64,000 nt of DNA from Sphingobium algorifonticola (GTDB lineage Bacteria > Pseudomonadota > Alphaproteobacteria > Sphingomonadales > Sphingomonadaceae). The notes beneath the pieces were generated by a model. That model was given only the letters and a program-made list of their open reading frames with translations, made no database searches and had not been told where the DNA came from. A program made the position numbers and the translations under genes. The stretch lies in assembly GCF_004005485.1 (NCBI RefSeq), contig NZ_RZUL01000002.1:620001-684000 (forward strand), given 5' to 3'. Each line of letters begins with the position of its first letter. Within the stretch, counting starts at the first letter, position 1. This document shows, one piece after another, positions 16,804 through 26,175 of this stretch.

Positions 16804-18357
16804 ATGACCCGTACCATCTTGGGCGCTTTGCTCGCCACTGCCAGCATCGCGGCCCCGATCAACGCGCAGACCGCGCCGCAGATGACGCGCGACAACGGCG
16901 CGCCGATCGGCGAGAATCGCGCCTCGCGCACGGCGGGCGAAAGTGGCGGCGTGTTGCTGGAGGATACGACGCTGATCGAAAAGCTCGCCCGGTTCGACCG
17001 GGAACGTATTCCCGAGCGCGTTGTCCACGCTCGCGGCACCGGTGCCAAGGGCGTGTTCGTCGCCAGCAATGACCTGTCGCAGTTCACCAGCGCCGGCCTG
17101 TTCACACCGGGCAAGCAGACCCCGGTGTTCGTCCGCTTCTCCACCGTGATCCATCCGAACGGATCGCCCGAAACATTGCGTGATCCACGCGGCTTTGCGA
17201 CAAAGTTCTATACCGATCAGGGCAACTGGGATCTGGTCGGCAACAATCTCGCGGTGTTCTTCATTCGCGACGCGATCCAGTTTCCCGATATGGTGCACAG
17301 TCTGAAGCCCTCGCCGGTCACCAACCGGCAGGACCCTAATCGCTTCTTCGACTTTTTCAGCCACACACCCGAATCGGTGCATATGCTGACGCAGCTCTAC
17401 TCCGATCTCGGCACACCGAAGTCCTATCGCGAAATGGACGGCAACGGCGTGCACGCCTTCCGCCTGGTCAATGCCAAGGGTGACGTGGTGTTCGCGAAGT
17501 TCAACTGGAAGTCGAAGCAGGGCGTGAAGACCTTCACGGCGGCCGAAGCGGGCGCACAGCCTTTCAACGTCCACACCGACGATCTTTATGCGAACATCAA
17601 GGCCGGAAACCATCCGAGCTGGGACCTCTATGTGCGTATCCTGAAGCCGCAGGACATCGCGAAGCTGGACTATAATCCCTTCGACGCGACGAAAGACTGG
17701 TACGGCATGGAAGAGATCAAGGTCGGCACCATGACCTTGAATGAAGTGCCCGAAAACTTCTTCGCCTTTACTGAGCAGTCGGCTTTCGCACCGTCCAATC
17801 TGGTTCCGGGTATCGAGGCATCGCCCGACCGGCTGCTTCAGGGCCGGTTGTTCAGCTATGCGGATACCCACCGGCATCGCCTGGGCGCCAATGTGCAGAC
17901 GCTGCCGGTCAACGCGCCACGCGTCAGCGTCGTCAACAATAACCAGGACGGTCCGCTCACCGCGACACCCAAGGACGGTGACGTGAATTATTTCCCGTCG
18001 CGTTCCGCGCCCAAGGCGACCGAAACCGCCTATCGTCAGCCCGCTTATGAACTCGACGGCCTCGCACAGGCCAAGCCGATATCGAAAACGAACAACTTCG
18101 CGCAGGCCGGCTGGTTCTACAACAACCGGCTGGATGCGAAGGGCCGGGCCAATCTGATCGCCAATATGGCGGGCGATCTGGGGCAGGTGAAAGACCCGAA
18201 GATCAAGACGATCATGGTCAGCTATTTCTATCAGGCCGACACGGATTACGGGACGAAGCTGGCCAAGGCCGTCGGCGTACCGATGAGCCAGGTCGAACAG
18301 GCCGTGGCCGAATACAAGGCGGAAGAGGCGAAGGCGACGCAGCTCGCCGCACGCTGA
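16804..18357 (+). CDS. Exported monofunctional heme catalase
   Basis: Decomposes hydrogen peroxide. The 517 residues start with a signal peptide (MTRTILGALLATASIAAPINAQ), so the enzyme is predicted to be periplasmic, unlike the housekeeping cytosolic form. The heme-pocket residues are present: the distal His in ERVVHARGTGAKG, the Asn in NWDLVGNN, and the proximal heme Tyr in RLFSYADTHRHR near residue 352. It is a small-subunit catalase. An ideal TAAGGAGGAT site precedes the ATG. The following gene encodes an exported ankyrin protein, like the katB-ankB pair of Pseudomonas aeruginosa. Confidence 0.94.
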   Translation: MTRTILGALLATASIAAPINAQTAPQMTRDNGAPIGENRASRTAGESGGVLLEDTTLIEKLARFDRERIPERVVHARGTGAKGVFVASNDLSQFTSAGLFTPGKQTPVFVRFSTVIHPNGSPETLRDPRGFATKFYTDQGNWDLVGNNLAVFFIRDAIQFPDMVHSLKPSPVTNRQDPNRFFDFFSHTPESVHMLTQLYSDLGTPKSYREMDGNGVHAFRLVNAKGDVVFAKFNWKSKQGVKTFTAAEAGAQPFNVHTDDLYANIKAGNHPSWDLYVRILKPQDIAKLDYNPFDATKDWYGMEEIKVGTMTLNEVPENFFAFTEQSAFAPSNLVPGIEASPDRLLQGRLFSYADTHRHRLGANVQTLPVNAPRVSVVNNNQDGPLTATPKDGDVNYFPSRSAPKATETAYRQPAYELDGLAQAKPISKTNNFAQAGWFYNNRLDAKGRANLIANMAGDLGQVKDPKIKTIMVSYFYQADTDYGTKLAKAVGVPMSQVEQAVAEYKAEEAKATQLAAR

Positions 18358-18361
18358 CCCA

Positions 18362-18404
18362 AGGCATGCCGGGGCAGGCGGCAACGCACCGCCCCGGCAT
18401 GCCT
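18362..18404 (+). terminator. Intercistronic hairpin between catalase and ankyrin genes
   Basis: A perfect 14-bp stem (aggcatgccggggc, 18362-18375, with its complement at 18391-18404) and a 15-nt loop, beginning four bases after the catalase stop. There is no T-run (gtttcg follows), so it may protect the catalase mRNA 3' end or partly terminate, lowering ankyrin gene expression relative to catalase. Confidence 0.6.
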
Positions 18405-18421
18405 GTTTCGAGAACGGATTC

Positions 18422-18976
18422 ATGATGGACAGATATGCTTTGCTCGCTGCGGCGATGGTCATTGCGACGCCCGTACTCGCGCAAAATGCGCCAATCCCGG
18501 CGGAACGGCAGCAACAATTGCTGCTGGACGCCGCGAAGCTGGGCCGCGCGGACCTTATTCCGGCATTCAAGGCGCAGGGCACGAACCTTAACGTGCGTGA
18601 CGGACGTGGGTTCACGCCGCTGATCCTCGCCGCCTATAACGGGCATGCCGAAACGGTCGATGCGCTGCTGGCTGCCGGTGCCGACGCCTGTCTTGCGGAT
18701 ACCGCCCAGGGCAATACCGCGCTGATGGGCGTCGCCTTCAAGGGGCATGACGCGATCGCAAAGCGCCTGCTCGCGGCAGGCTGTGACGTCAATGCGCGCA
18801 ATGGCGCGGGGCAGACAGCCTTGATGATGGCGGCGCTGTTCGGGCGCACCGCGCAGGTCGATATGTTGCTGGCGGCAGGGGCGGATGCGACGTTGGCCGA
18901 CGCATCGGGGCGCACCGCCGCAACGGTCGCCAAGGCGCAGGGCAATGACGCGCTCGCGCGGACGCTGGAACGATAG
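18422..18976 (+). CDS. Exported ankyrin-repeat protein (AnkB-like)
   Basis: A 184-residue protein with a signal peptide (cleavage after VLAQ near residue 21) and about four ankyrin repeats (GFTPLILAAYNGHAETVDAL, GNTALMGVAFKGHD, GQTALMMAALFGRT, GRTAATVAKAQGN). Ankyrin repeats bind proteins. In P. aeruginosa the periplasmic AnkB is needed for full KatB catalase activity, and the same gene order with both products exported suggests the same partnership here (inference). An ATG at 18425 is equally possible. Confidence 0.88.
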   Translation: MMDRYALLAAAMVIATPVLAQNAPIPAERQQQLLLDAAKLGRADLIPAFKAQGTNLNVRDGRGFTPLILAAYNGHAETVDALLAAGADACLADTAQGNTALMGVAFKGHDAIAKRLLAAGCDVNARNGAGQTALMMAALFGRTAQVDMLLAAGADATLADASGRTAATVAKAQGNDALARTLER

Positions 18977-19023
18977 ACGCGAACGGAATCCCTGCTGCGC
19001 GTGCGCGTCGCTGAATGAGCCGC

Positions 19024-20019
19024 TTACTCGAACGCGGAGGAGATCGAACAGCCTGCCGGGCCGAGAATGACGACGAACAGCGTCGGCAGGATGAAGAGAA
19101 TGAGCGGCACCGTCATGATCGCGGGCAGCCGCGCCGCCTTTTCTTCCGCGCGCATCATGCGTTCGTTACGGAACTCGGCCGAAAGCACGCGCAGCGACGA
19201 GGCAAGCGGCGTCCCGTATTTTTCCGTCTGGATCATGGTCGTGACCACGCCCTTCACGGCATCCAGCTTCACACGATTGGCCAGATTTTCAAACGCCATC
19301 CGCCGTTCGGGGCAGAAACTCAGCTCGATCGCCGTCAACTGGAACTCGTCGCCCAGCTCGGGATAGGCCTTGCCCAGCTCCTTGGCGACGCGGTTGAACG
19401 CGGCATCGACCGTCAGGCCGGCTTCGGCGCAGATGACGAGCAGGTCGAGCGCGTCGGGCAGCCCCTTGCGGATTTCCTTCGACCGCTTGGTAATCTTGTT
19501 GCTGATGTAGAGATCGGGCGCCTTGTAGGCGAGGATGAGCAGCACCGCAAAGGCACCGAACCGCTTCATCGGCCCCCATTCGGGCATGCCATCGAAGACA
19601 TAGAGCCACAGACCCGCGCTGATGCCGACGACGATCGGCATGATCATGCGACCGAAGATGACGGCAACGGCCCAGTCTTTCGACCGGATGCCGGCCTGCG
19701 CCAGCTGGCCTTGCGCGTCCTTGAGCTGATCTTCCTGAAGGACCTTGAGGCTGGAGAGGAACGACCGCATCTGGTCGGTCGCCTGGTTCTTCTGGACGAG
19801 CTTCGCACGGCGCTTGGTGGTCGACGCGGTGATCCCCGCCTTGAGCTGTTCCCGGCGTTCGTTGAGCACCTTGACGCGCTTGGCCATGGGATCGCGCACC
19901 GTCATCACGGTGTACAGCGCGAACAGCACGGCCATCGTCGCCAGAGCGGCAAGCAATGTGCCGAAATCCGTGGCGGTCATCCCCAGGATCATGGCGCTGG
20001 ATGGCGGTGTGGCCTGCAT
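19024..20019 (-). CDS. tadC: Tad pilus inner-membrane protein TadC
   Basis: A 331-residue type II secretion F-domain protein. An N-terminal membrane helix is followed by a basic linker, two central helices (around 115-170), the cytoplasmic T2SSF domain (LPDALDLLVICAEAGLTVDAA) and a C-terminal helix (MTVPLILFILPTLFVVIL). With TadB it forms the inner-membrane platform of the Flp/Tad pilus. It is the last gene of the minus-strand cluster. Confidence 0.92.
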   Translation of the reverse strand: MQATPPSSAMILGMTATDFGTLLAALATMAVLFALYTVMTVRDPMAKRVKVLNERREQLKAGITASTTKRRAKLVQKNQATDQMRSFLSSLKVLQEDQLKDAQGQLAQAGIRSKDWAVAVIFGRMIMPIVVGISAGLWLYVFDGMPEWGPMKRFGAFAVLLILAYKAPDLYISNKITKRSKEIRKGLPDALDLLVICAEAGLTVDAAFNRVAKELGKAYPELGDEFQLTAIELSFCPERRMAFENLANRVKLDAVKGVVTTMIQTEKYGTPLASSLRVLSAEFRNERMMRAEEKAARLPAIMTVPLILFILPTLFVVILGPAGCSISSAFE

Positions 20020-20038
20020 GTCTTTGCGCTTTCCCGGA

Positions 20039-21034
20039 TCAGATTTCGAAGTTGATCATTTGGGCCATGATGAACACGCCAATGCCCATCCAGCACATGC
20101 CGCCGATGCCGATCATCTGCATGAGGCTAAGGCCGAGCGGACCCGTCGGGTCCGGCGTGTAGAACGGCGCCATATAGTCGTAGTTGATCCACGAAATCAG
20201 CCCGAACACCAGAAACGGCAGCGCGCCGATGATATAGGCCGACGCCTTGGATTCGGATGACATCGCCCTGATCTTCAGTTTCATCTGCGCGCGCTGGCGC
20301 AGCACCGTGGCGAGGTTTGCAAGCGTTTCGGCAAGATTGCCGCCGGTCTCGCGCTGGATCGCCAAGGTGATGACGAAGAACTGGAATTCCGGAGTGCCCA
20401 GGCGGTCGGCAGTTTCCTGAAGCGCCTGGTCCATCGTCCGGCCGATCTTCATGCGTTCGCTGATGAGCTTGAACTCCTCGCCGACCGGGCCGGGGATTTC
20501 GCTGGCGACGATGCCCATCGTCTCGCTGATCGGCAGGCCCGAGCGCAGGCCGCGTACCAGAAGCTCAAGTGCGTCAGGGAAATATTTGGTGAACAGGGCC
20601 ACGCGCTTCTTGATGAGCTTGCCCACATACCAATGGGGCAGGCCAAGGCCCGCCGCCAGCCCGATGAACAGGATGGTGAGCGGCGCATAGCCTTTCAGCA
20701 CAAGATAGGCGGCGACGACGAGCGCAATGCCCGCGCTGGCCGTCATATACTGGCCCAGCGTCCATTTCTTGCCGGTCATGCGGATGCGTTTTGCAAGGTT
20801 TTCCGGATTGGGGATCAGGGAAACCAGCAGCTTCATGTCTTCGGTGGTGCGATTGGAAATCGCCTTGCGCATCCGGGCTTCGAGGATGGCGTCGGCCGAA
20901 TCGCTGTGCCGACCGCGGATCAGCGCCAGTCGGCGCGCCCGCGCCTTGTCGGCCGAGGGCCCCAGCAAAAGGACGGCAAAGACGACGACCAGGGCCATGC
21001 CCAGCATCGTCATCAGGATCAGTGGGTTATCCAT
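20039..21034 (-). CDS. tadB: Tad pilus inner-membrane protein TadB
   Basis: A 331-residue F-domain protein: N-terminal helix (LMTMLGMALVVVFAVLLLG), two central helices, then the T2SSF domain with FPDALELLVRGLRSGLPISE and FQFFVITLAIQRETGGNLAETL. It pairs with TadC as the pilus platform. A GGGACGGAC sequence precedes the ATG. It begins only 62 bp after the cpaE stop, where cpaF would be expected. Confidence 0.93.
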   Translation of the reverse strand: MDNPLILMTMLGMALVVVFAVLLLGPSADKARARRLALIRGRHSDSADAILEARMRKAISNRTTEDMKLLVSLIPNPENLAKRIRMTGKKWTLGQYMTASAGIALVVAAYLVLKGYAPLTILFIGLAAGLGLPHWYVGKLIKKRVALFTKYFPDALELLVRGLRSGLPISETMGIVASEIPGPVGEEFKLISERMKIGRTMDQALQETADRLGTPEFQFFVITLAIQRETGGNLAETLANLATVLRQRAQMKLKIRAMSSESKASAYIIGALPFLVFGLISWINYDYMAPFYTPDPTGPLGLSLMQMIGIGGMCWMGIGVFIMAQMINFEI

Positions 21035-21096
21035 CGTCTGTCCGTCCCATCATGCCCGCATGGCGATCGTTCCGACGCGCCATTCGGTCTGCGCCT

Positions 21097-22383
21097 TCAG
21101 CTTTCGAGCGCCGCTTTCTTGTCTTTCTTGGCGGGCAGCATCGATTTGAAATCGGTGAACTTGCCCATCAGCGAGGCGCCCTTGGGCTTTGCCTTGGTCT
21201 TGGATGCGCCATCGGCGTCCTCGATCAGCGCGAGCGTCTCGTCCATCACCTGCATCAGGCCGATGCCCGCCTTGCTGCCCTTGGCCACTTCGGCCAATGT
21301 CTTGCCCAGCTTTGCCGCCTGCGCGGCGAGACGGGCATCGAAGGGCACGATCACGTCGACCTTGCGTTCGATAGACTGTTCGAAGTCTTTCCGGCTGATT
21401 TCGAGCGCGGCGGGGTGGACGCGATTGCCCACCACGATCACGCGCGCGTTGGGCGCATTGCTTTTCAGCCAGGACAGGATGCGGATCGAATCGCGCGCCG
21501 CCGCCAGCGTCAGCTCGGTCACGACGATCACGGCATTGGCATCGGTCACCAGATGCGGATGCGCGATCAGCATGCCGCGCGGCAGATCGACGACGCTGCA
21601 TGCAAAGGCCGACCGGAACTCGTCTAGCAGCATATGGAATGCGCCACCATCGGTGATGGTTGGCTGGCTGATCGGTGCTTCGGCCGACAGGATCGCCAGC
21701 GTGTCGCTGGCGCGCACCATGGCCCGCTCAATGAACAGCCCGTCGATGCGGCTGGGATTTTCGATGGCGTCAGTCAGGCCGCGACCCGGTTCCAGATCCA
21801 TCGCCAGCGCGCCGGTGCCGAAATGCATGTCGAGATCGAGCAGCGCGGTCGAGCGTTTCGCCTTCTCGCTGAACAGCCAGGCCAGCGATGTGGCAATGCT
21901 GGATGCGCCGACGCCGCCGCGCGTGCCGATGACCGCCGCGCACAGATGCTGGCGTTCGCCCGATGCATCAAGGCGCGGTGCCATGAAGACGGCCTGGGCC
22001 TGCGCGATACTCTCGCGCAGATGATCGGGGCCGAGGGGCTTCAGGATATAATCCTGGATGCCGCTGGCGACGAGATCACGATACAGGCGCACGTCGTTCA
22101 CCTGGCCGGAAGCGATCACCACCGTGCCCGGCTCGCACACTTCGGCGAGGCCGTTGATGTCGTTGAGCGGATCGCCGCTTTCTGACAGGTCGACGAATAA
22201 AATCTGCGGGCTGGCGCTGATCGACAGCGTCTGCACGGCGTTGCGCAGGCCACCCTTGTTCACCTTTTCCGGCGGCCATCCCATTTCGATGGCGACGCTG
22301 CGCACCACGTCGAAACTGTGGTCGTCGCAGACGAAGGCCTGGAAGGGATCACGCGTGCCCGCGCCTTTCCATGGTGCGTTCAT
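21097..22383 (-). CDS. cpaE: CpaE/TadZ-like pilus assembly ATPase
   Basis: A 428-residue MinD/ParA-type protein that localises the Tad machinery to the pole. The N-terminal 130 residues form a receiver-like domain (FVDLSESGD, DYILKPLG). The ATPase domain has a deviant Walker A, GTRGGVGAS, lacking the usual signature and P-loop lysines, a known feature of TadZ/CpaE proteins. A DLDMHFGTGAL segment and DLPRG follow. The tail is Lys-rich. It lies three bases after cpaD. Confidence 0.9.
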   Translation of the reverse strand: MNAPWKGAGTRDPFQAFVCDDHSFDVVRSVAIEMGWPPEKVNKGGLRNAVQTLSISASPQILFVDLSESGDPLNDINGLAEVCEPGTVVIASGQVNDVRLYRDLVASGIQDYILKPLGPDHLRESIAQAQAVFMAPRLDASGERQHLCAAVIGTRGGVGASSIATSLAWLFSEKAKRSTALLDLDMHFGTGALAMDLEPGRGLTDAIENPSRIDGLFIERAMVRASDTLAILSAEAPISQPTITDGGAFHMLLDEFRSAFACSVVDLPRGMLIAHPHLVTDANAVIVVTELTLAAARDSIRILSWLKSNAPNARVIVVGNRVHPAALEISRKDFEQSIERKVDVIVPFDARLAAQAAKLGKTLAEVAKGSKAGIGLMQVMDETLALIEDADGASKTKAKPKGASLMGKFTDFKSMLPAKKDKKAALES

Positions 22384-22385
22384 GC

Positions 22386-23069
22386 TCAGTTGCCCCCTGT
22401 CGTAGCGGTCATGGTCTTGAGGTCACCCGCGCCGGTCGGCTGCTTCTCGCGATAGGTCTGGATGGCGCGGTTGGACGTGGCCGTGCGCAAGGCGCTCTGG
22501 CCTGTCTGGCCCCGCACCAGATCTTCGGGATTGGCGACCATGGCGGCCAGATTGCTGTTGGCACCGCAGCCGAAGTTGCGGGAGGTGGCGGCATTACCGT
22601 CGGTTTCCGCCTTGTCCGTCCAGTCGGGGCAGCCCGGCACGCTGGCCGAGGCGCGACGCACGACCAGGCGCACGGCCCCTTCCGGGGCAGCGCCGTTGGC
22701 GATCGCGGGATCTTCCTCGATCAGCAGGCCGTGGCGGCCGATGACATTGGCGATCCCGTCGCGCACGCCGGGGCCATAATAGCCGCCGTCCGGCGCGACC
22801 GAGATGCGGTCGCCATAGCCGATGCCGATGGATTGCAGCCAGCCTTCGAGGCGATAGGCTTCCGCCGGCGTCAGGTCGCCGTTGCCGCCGACCTGCACGT
22901 CATAGTTGAAGCTGGTATAGGCGACGACGGGCTGATGCACGGAGTCCAGGCCGCGATTGGCCGCGCCGATCGTCGCGTTGTTGCAGGCGGCGAGCGGCAG
23001 CAGCGCGGCGCAGGCGATGGCAAGGCGCAGGCCGGATGTTTTCAGGCCGGATGTCTTGATGGATGTCAT
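22386..23069 (-). CDS. cpaD: CpaD-family pilus lipoprotein
   Basis: A 227-residue lipoprotein with lipobox LAACN near residue 29. CpaD proteins assist the CpaC secretin in the outer membrane. The family pattern is present: YDVQVGGNGDLTPAEAYRLEGWL, then CPDWT and NFGCGANSNLAAMVANPEDL near the C-terminus. The frame begins with TTG at 23090, overlapping cpaC, but the ATG at 23069 has GGAAGGA at ideal spacing and is chosen. Confidence 0.9.
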   Translation of the reverse strand: MTSIKTSGLKTSGLRLAIACAALLPLAACNNATIGAANRGLDSVHQPVVAYTSFNYDVQVGGNGDLTPAEAYRLEGWLQSIGIGYGDRISVAPDGGYYGPGVRDGIANVIGRHGLLIEEDPAIANGAAPEGAVRLVVRRASASVPGCPDWTDKAETDGNAATSRNFGCGANSNLAAMVANPEDLVRGQTGQSALRTATSNRAIQTYREKQPTGAGDLKTMTATTGGN

Positions 23070-23086
23070 TGTCGCGATCCTTCCCG

Positions 23087-24622
23087 TCAAAAGCTGAAGC
23101 CGGGTGCGGCAGCGCCGTTGCCCGATTTTTTGTCATTGCCTTTGCGCGGCGCGGCGCTGGCGAGCGGTGACGGCGCGGGGGCCGAGGAAGGCGCGCCGGG
23201 CGCGACCATCGGGCCGGGCGCGCGTGCACCGCTTATCCCGTCAGAGCTTTTCTGCTCTAACAGCCCCTGCGCTTCAGTCGCGGTTCTGAACCCATCTGTG
23301 GGCAGACGGATGTCGGCCGCGTTGACCGGCTTGACCAGATAGGGGGTGACGACGATGACGAGCTCGGTCTCGTTGCGCTGGAAATTGCGCGACTTGAACA
23401 GGCTGCCCAGGATCGGGATGTTGCCCAGACCCGGCACCTTGTCGACGTTGTTGGCGGTATCGTTGCTCAGCAGCCCCGCAATCATGAAGGCTTGCCCCGA
23501 GCCCAGCTCGACCGTCGTTTCAACCGACCGGCTCCTGAGCGCAGGGACCGAGGAATTGATCGAGAAATCGAGGCTGGAGACCGTCGGGCGAACGCGCAGC
23601 GAGATACGGCCATCGGACAGCACCGTCGGCGTGAAGGCAAGCTGCACACCATATTGCTTGAACTCGATGGTGTTGCCCTGAATGCCGTTGCTGATCGCAT
23701 AGGGATATTCGCCACCGGCCAGGAAGCTGGCGGTTTCACCCGACAGCGACGTCAGATTGGGCTGCGCCAGCGATGTCGCGAGACCAGTCGTCTCCGCAAG
23801 ATCAAGCGCGCCCGCGATGTCCATGCCGAACAGCTTCGCGAGGAAGCCGATGGACGTGCTGCTGTCGGTTGGCTGCTGGAATGTGAAGCCGCGCGTGATG
23901 TTATCGGTGTTGCCAGGAACGAAATCCCCAAAATCGCCGAAGTTACGCGTATTGCGGCCAATGTACCCTGAGAAGCTGCCCGAACCGGTGCCAAGGCCGG
24001 TCACGTTGGTGCCCACCTGATGCAGCAGGTTGCGGCTGACCTCGGCGATCTTCACCTGAAGATTGACCTGGATCGGCGTCGCAGTGCGCAGGCGGCTGAC
24101 GACCGTCACGTCCTTGCCGACGAAGGCCTGCGTCAGCCGTTCGGCTTCGGCGGCGTCCTCGGGGGCCTTGATCGTGCCGGTCAGCAGGATCATGCCGTTC
24201 ATCGTCGACACCTGAATGGCGGCGTCGGGCATGGCGAGCGTCAGCATCTGGTCCACGCTGGTCAGGTTGTTGCCCACGCGCACCAGCGTCGTGTACAGCG
24301 TCTGGCCGGTCTTGCTGATCGCCGAAACCGTGGTTTCGCCGGGTGCCTTCGCCAGAATGTAGATCTGGTTGTTGGAACGGACGAAGACATCCGCGACTTC
24401 GGGGTTGGCGACCACCACGTCGGACATCCTCCCCGGCAGGTTGACGACCCGGCTGCCGCCGACCGACAGAGTTACCCCCGCACCGGCGGCGCTAGCTTCG
24501 GACGATGCCGCGTTCAGCATCGTCGCGGGCACCATGCCGCCACCCAGCGTCAGACCCAAAGCAAGCAGCGATGCCGCCGCCTTGCGCCCCGTTTTGCGGG
24601 CGATTGTCTTTGACAGGATCAT
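23087..24622 (-). CDS. cpaC: Tad pilus secretin CpaC
   Basis: The outer-membrane secretin of the Tad pilus, 511 residues. The signal peptide runs to about residue 35. The pilus/BON domain that follows has VNLPGRMSDVVVANPEVADV and a segment starting LTGTIKAPEDAAEA. The secretin core ends with VPGLGNIPILGSLFKS and ELVIVVTPYLVKPV. The C-terminal 60 residues are Pro/Ser/Ala-rich. A GGGGGAAG site precedes the ATG, which is one base beyond the cpaB stop. Confidence 0.94.
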   Translation of the reverse strand: MILSKTIARKTGRKAAASLLALGLTLGGGMVPATMLNAASSEASAAGAGVTLSVGGSRVVNLPGRMSDVVVANPEVADVFVRSNNQIYILAKAPGETTVSAISKTGQTLYTTLVRVGNNLTSVDQMLTLAMPDAAIQVSTMNGMILLTGTIKAPEDAAEAERLTQAFVGKDVTVVSRLRTATPIQVNLQVKIAEVSRNLLHQVGTNVTGLGTGSGSFSGYIGRNTRNFGDFGDFVPGNTDNITRGFTFQQPTDSSTSIGFLAKLFGMDIAGALDLAETTGLATSLAQPNLTSLSGETASFLAGGEYPYAISNGIQGNTIEFKQYGVQLAFTPTVLSDGRISLRVRPTVSSLDFSINSSVPALRSRSVETTVELGSGQAFMIAGLLSNDTANNVDKVPGLGNIPILGSLFKSRNFQRNETELVIVVTPYLVKPVNAADIRLPTDGFRTATEAQGLLEQKSSDGISGARAPGPMVAPGAPSSAPAPSPLASAAPRKGNDKKSGNGAAAPGFSF

Positions 24623-24623
24623 C

Positions 24624-25601
24624 TTACTTCCCCCCGACCGGTTCGACGGTCACATTTGCGCCGCGCGCGATCCGCACGCTCGGTCCCGTCACCACGGGCT
24701 TGTCGGTTGCCACCGGCGGCTTGGACGGCACGGTGCGGCGCTGGTAACGCGATACGTCCGCGCCGGTCACATAGGTCGATCGGCTGTCGATTGGCGTCGT
24801 GGCGATCTTCGCCAGCATGCGCTTTTCGGCGGCCGGGTCATTGCCATCGGGCAGGTCCGCGCCGCTGGCGATTGCCGCGTCGATGTCGGCCGGTGTGTCG
24901 GCCATGGAACGCAGCGCGAGCGAGAGCGAACCCAGCGTCTGCGACACTGCGATCTTCTCGGCCAGCTTCGGCGTCACTTCCAGGGTGACGTTGGAATAAG
25001 GTTGCACGATCGGCTTGCCGTCGTCGCCCATCACGTCCGTGCGCTGGTCGGTCGCCAGCACGCGCAGGTTGCGCAGGATTGTTTCGGAAACTTTCAGCGG
25101 TTCGCCGTCGCCGCCGCCGACCACCGATTGCGTCAGCATCATGTCGACCCGGTCACCCGGAAAGATGAACCCCGCCACCGATGCGGCGAGCTGAACCGGA
25201 ACCGTCACCGCGCGCATGCCGGGCGTCAGCGCCGCGGCCAGGAAGCCCCGGTCGCCGGGCATGACGACAGAACCCTGTGTCAGCGGCTGCCCTGCGGTAA
25301 TCGCATTGCGCACGACGCTGCCGGCCAGCTTGGCGGGATCGGCCTTGCCCTTCAGATAATAGGCCTGTTCGACCAGATCCTTGGGCCACGGCTGAAAGCG
25401 GAAGCTTTCGGCATCGAGAATGGTGCCGACGGGCAGGGCCTTGGTCGCGACCAGAACGTGCGGCGTGCTGGCATCGACCTGCATGGCCGATGCTGCCGCC
25501 TGCGGCGCACCGCCCGGCGAGAGCATGTTGCGGGCCAGAAGGGCCGTTGCAACCGCTATCACGAGCGCCCCGATCAGCAGCACTATCTTCTTGGCATCCA
25601 T
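24624..25601 (-). CDS. cpaB: Flp pilus assembly protein CpaB
   Basis: A 325-residue periplasmic protein with an N-terminal anchor (KKIVLLIGALVIAVATALLA) and SAF plus RcpC/CpaB domains: VLVATKALPVGTILDAESF, then MRAVTVPVQLAASVAGFIFPGDRVDMMLT. It is thought to gate or stabilise the secretin. The ATG at 25601 has GGGAGGCGG upstream; the frame opens 14 codons earlier. First of the closely packed cpaB-C-D-E run. Confidence 0.92.
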   Translation of the reverse strand: MDAKKIVLLIGALVIAVATALLARNMLSPGGAPQAAASAMQVDASTPHVLVATKALPVGTILDAESFRFQPWPKDLVEQAYYLKGKADPAKLAGSVVRNAITAGQPLTQGSVVMPGDRGFLAAALTPGMRAVTVPVQLAASVAGFIFPGDRVDMMLTQSVVGGGDGEPLKVSETILRNLRVLATDQRTDVMGDDGKPIVQPYSNVTLEVTPKLAEKIAVSQTLGSLSLALRSMADTPADIDAAIASGADLPDGNDPAAEKRMLAKIATTPIDSRSTYVTGADVSRYQRRTVPSKPPVATDKPVVTGPSVRIARGANVTVEPVGGK

Positions 25602-25652
25602 GACGAAATCCGCCTCCCTCAAGCCGGAACCCTTCGGCCCCAACCCTTCTCT

Positions 25653-26126
25653 TTACGTAAATTGGTTAAAATATCGTTCGCCAACCAGCCACAGCGCGGC
25701 GATCGATATCGCGACGCCGTAGGGCACTTCGGGCGGACCTTCCCGCTTGGCGAGCTTGTGGTGGACGAGGGTGATGACCGTGACGATACCGCCCGCCACC
25801 GCCATGATCGACAGCAGCAGGAGCAATGCCTGCCATGGAAACCACAGCGCCAGCGCCGCCAGCATCTTCACGTCGCCGCCGCCCATCATCCCGATCGCGA
25901 ACAATCCGGCGAACACCGCGAAGACGGTAATGCCGAGGCCAAGCTGGATCGCGGCATCCGGCCACAGCGCGATGTCGCACGCCCACCAGTAAAGCGGCGC
26001 GAGCAGCGCGATAGCGAGGTTGAGCCAGTTGGAAATGATCCGCGACCGCAGATCCGTGATGGCGGCCATCACCAGCAGACAGGCGAGCACCGCCAGCAGC
26101 ACGAACTTGAGATATTCCCCGATCAT
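25653..26126 (-). CDS. cpaA: Type IV prepilin peptidase CpaA
   Basis: An inner-membrane aspartic peptidase of 157 residues with about five helices. Catalytic aspartates are visible in AAITDLRSRIISNWLN near residue 20 and in the GMMGGGDVKML motif near residue 79. It cleaves the Flp prepilin leader. The frame stays open far upstream, but that portion is antisense to the hydrolase gene, so ATG 26126 is taken; it lacks a clear ribosome site. No Flp pilin gene is seen in the window. Confidence 0.9.
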   Translation of the reverse strand: MIGEYLKFVLLAVLACLLVMAAITDLRSRIISNWLNLAIALLAPLYWWACDIALWPDAAIQLGLGITVFAVFAGLFAIGMMGGGDVKMLAALALWFPWQALLLLLSIMAVAGGIVTVITLVHHKLAKREGPPEVPYGVAISIAALWLVGERYFNQFT

Positions 26127-26175
26127 GGGAAAGAAGGTGTAGACCCGATGCCTTACCAAACCGTAACCATGGTTC

